From Oreocharis arfaki (lineage: Eukaryota; Chordata; Aves; Passeriformes; Paramythiidae), in contig VZRR01002778.1 in the NCBI GenBank assembly GCA_013398015.1, forward strand, positions 372,001 through 436,000: DNA of 64,000 bases, given 5' to 3'. The notes beneath the pieces are model-generated. The model was given only the letters and a program-made list of their open reading frames with translations, ran no database searches and was not told the DNA's origin. Both the position numbers and the translations under genes were made by a program. The number at the start of each line of letters is the position of its first letter. Positions within the stretch are counted from its first letter, which is position 1. This document shows positions 62,439 through 64,000 of the stretch, piece by piece.

Positions 62439-64000
62439 CAGCTTTCTAACCATATTTTCCTCCACTGTTTTGCTGGAACTAACAGGACTGACTTCTGAGA
62501 TACATAAAGTTGTGTCATGTGGCACATGCAGCATTCTGAAGGCTAGAGTTTAATGGTCTCCTGGGCTCGACAAAAACAGTTTTTAAAGCTTAAATGCAAT
62601 GCCAAAAATGTGTTTGCTTTACATACTTTGTTAAACTTTAGTGGAGTAGGTGTAGTGACAAATCTTGAGAGGTAGAAAACAATTAATTCCAACATCTATT
62701 GGCACCATTTAGTTTCCAATAAATGAATGTCTTTTACAGTTACATCGGTGAAAACTTCTCTTTTTTGCTGGTGGTAGAGTGCAAGGTAAGTGAGAGAGTG
62801 TGTATGCTCTCTCTGTTGAGAAGATTTGGAAGGGTGTGTGACAGTGGCATCTCTTTGTCTTTTTTTATTAGCTACTTTTTGCAAATTAGTCTTGCTGAAT
62901 GATTGAATTGTATACATTTTTAACAACTCTCCCTCCAGTTGCTATAGCAATGCTGTGGCTATCATGATGTGAGTAAGGCATTGGCTTTTGGGAAAAGATT
63001 GCTCTAACAGTTGATGTGATTTGAATAATTCTTTTGACCTGATTTTTTTTTTGTATTGAGCAATATTAGTTGAGAGAAGTCTCTTTTTCCTATAAATCTC
63101 GCCTTGTTTAGTTTTTCCTCTGAGATTTCAACGCATCATACTAATTGAATAATACTAGATACAATTTGTAAAGCAATATCATCAGATTCATTCCAGTTAT
63201 CCCTCTATACCGTATTTCTCACCAGTGCCCTCTTGAGTTCTTATTAAGTGAAATTTGATGAGCTGTGATGATTGCAGGGTCACCTTCCTGATTTACAAAG
63301 AAGCTGCTGAGCAACAATATTTTTCAAAGGATTACAGAGCTAATCCCCTAATTTCTTGTCCCTCCAAAGACTATGTTGCTTATCTGTTCAGGGTGACATG
63401 AATGAAAAAAGAAAAATGGCATTTTTTATTTATGTATCTGTATAGTACCTTTGGCTGAGATGATCCTAGATTTAGACTGTCATATTCTTACCGCTGACTG
63501 AAAAATAGGTAATGAAAAGAAAATAGCTGCACACATCCTCAGGAAACGAGAGACCTGGAAGATAGAAGACTGATGTAAATGTCTGCTTCATTTAAGGGGG
63601 CAGAACTGTGCTGTAGTTGCTCATGTTTAGTGTCTATAGGTTCGGTAACGCTTTATAAACGGTCACAGGACTATTACAATATTGGTTATGCATTGTTTCT
63701 TGATGTAGGCAGAAAGGTATCAAATGGTTCCATTACATGTCAAATACAAAGACTATGGTTGTAACTGGTATAAATGTTTCAAGTTCTTCTGTCATTACTA
63801 GGAAGAAAACAAGAACAATAGAAAATGTTAGCATACTTTTGGATAGGAAGTATGGTTCTTACCAAAGCATCATTTTTTTTTTTCTCCATGTTTTCAGAGA
63901 AATTAGTTATTGGTGGACTCCTGACTGAATCTGGAATAAGCATGAAACTGTCCTTGGTCTATAAAGTATATGATGAACAGAGCTGGTAGTAATTAATATG
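62439..64000. other. Non-coding AT-rich DNA, no gene seen
   Basis: Short open frames only. No repeat family recognised. Confidence 0.5.

Overview
This window is non-coding, AT-rich vertebrate chromosomal DNA, almost certainly from a bird. The clearest signs are CR1 LINE fragments whose antisense 3' end starts with the CATAGAAT-type terminus, an LTR that looks like an avian ERVL-type family, a remnant of a very old amniote CR1, and a fragmented MIR-type (CORE-SINE) repeat. I found no bacterial gene organisation, operon, tRNA, rRNA or CRISPR array. I could not assign any complete protein-coding gene.

Layout. Positions 1-2459 are AT-rich sequence with one candidate short exon (234-293). Positions 2460-3720 hold an old CR1 LINE on the minus strand. 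About 3.7-22.9 kb is quiet sequence with small repeats, two halves of a MIR-like SINE (17.26 and 17.84 kb) and a Sox-like palindrome pair (18.15 kb). About 23.0-26.0 kb is the one strongly CpG-rich block. It is broken by a 504-base N gap (24022-24525) and looks like a promoter/first-exon region: a G-quadruplex motif, a pyrimidine tract at the gap edge, a p53-type paired motif, and a GC box followed by a TATA-like box. About 26.3-37.0 kb is again quiet, except for a 59-base T run with an isolated N. The rest holds CR1 fragments (37.0, 49.9, 51.9 and 55.5 kb), a solo LTR (46.6-47.6 kb) and two CTCF-like motifs near 61.4 and 62.4 kb.

Interpretation. The likeliest picture is the 5' end of a gene with large introns, or a gene-poor intergenic region around one CpG-island promoter. 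The gene itself could not be named from sequence. All five CR1 remnants lie on the minus strand. That fits, but does not prove, a plus-strand transcription unit through much of the window. The open frames seen here are mostly short, often begin at a non-ATG codon, and show no recognisable domain. The longest ones cross the N gap or lie in GC-rich DNA where several frames are open at once.

I found no convincing new biological system. The most testable points are the paired p53-type motif beside the gap, the structure-prone sequence that probably caused the gap, the candidate exon at the left edge, and the two CTCF-like motifs.
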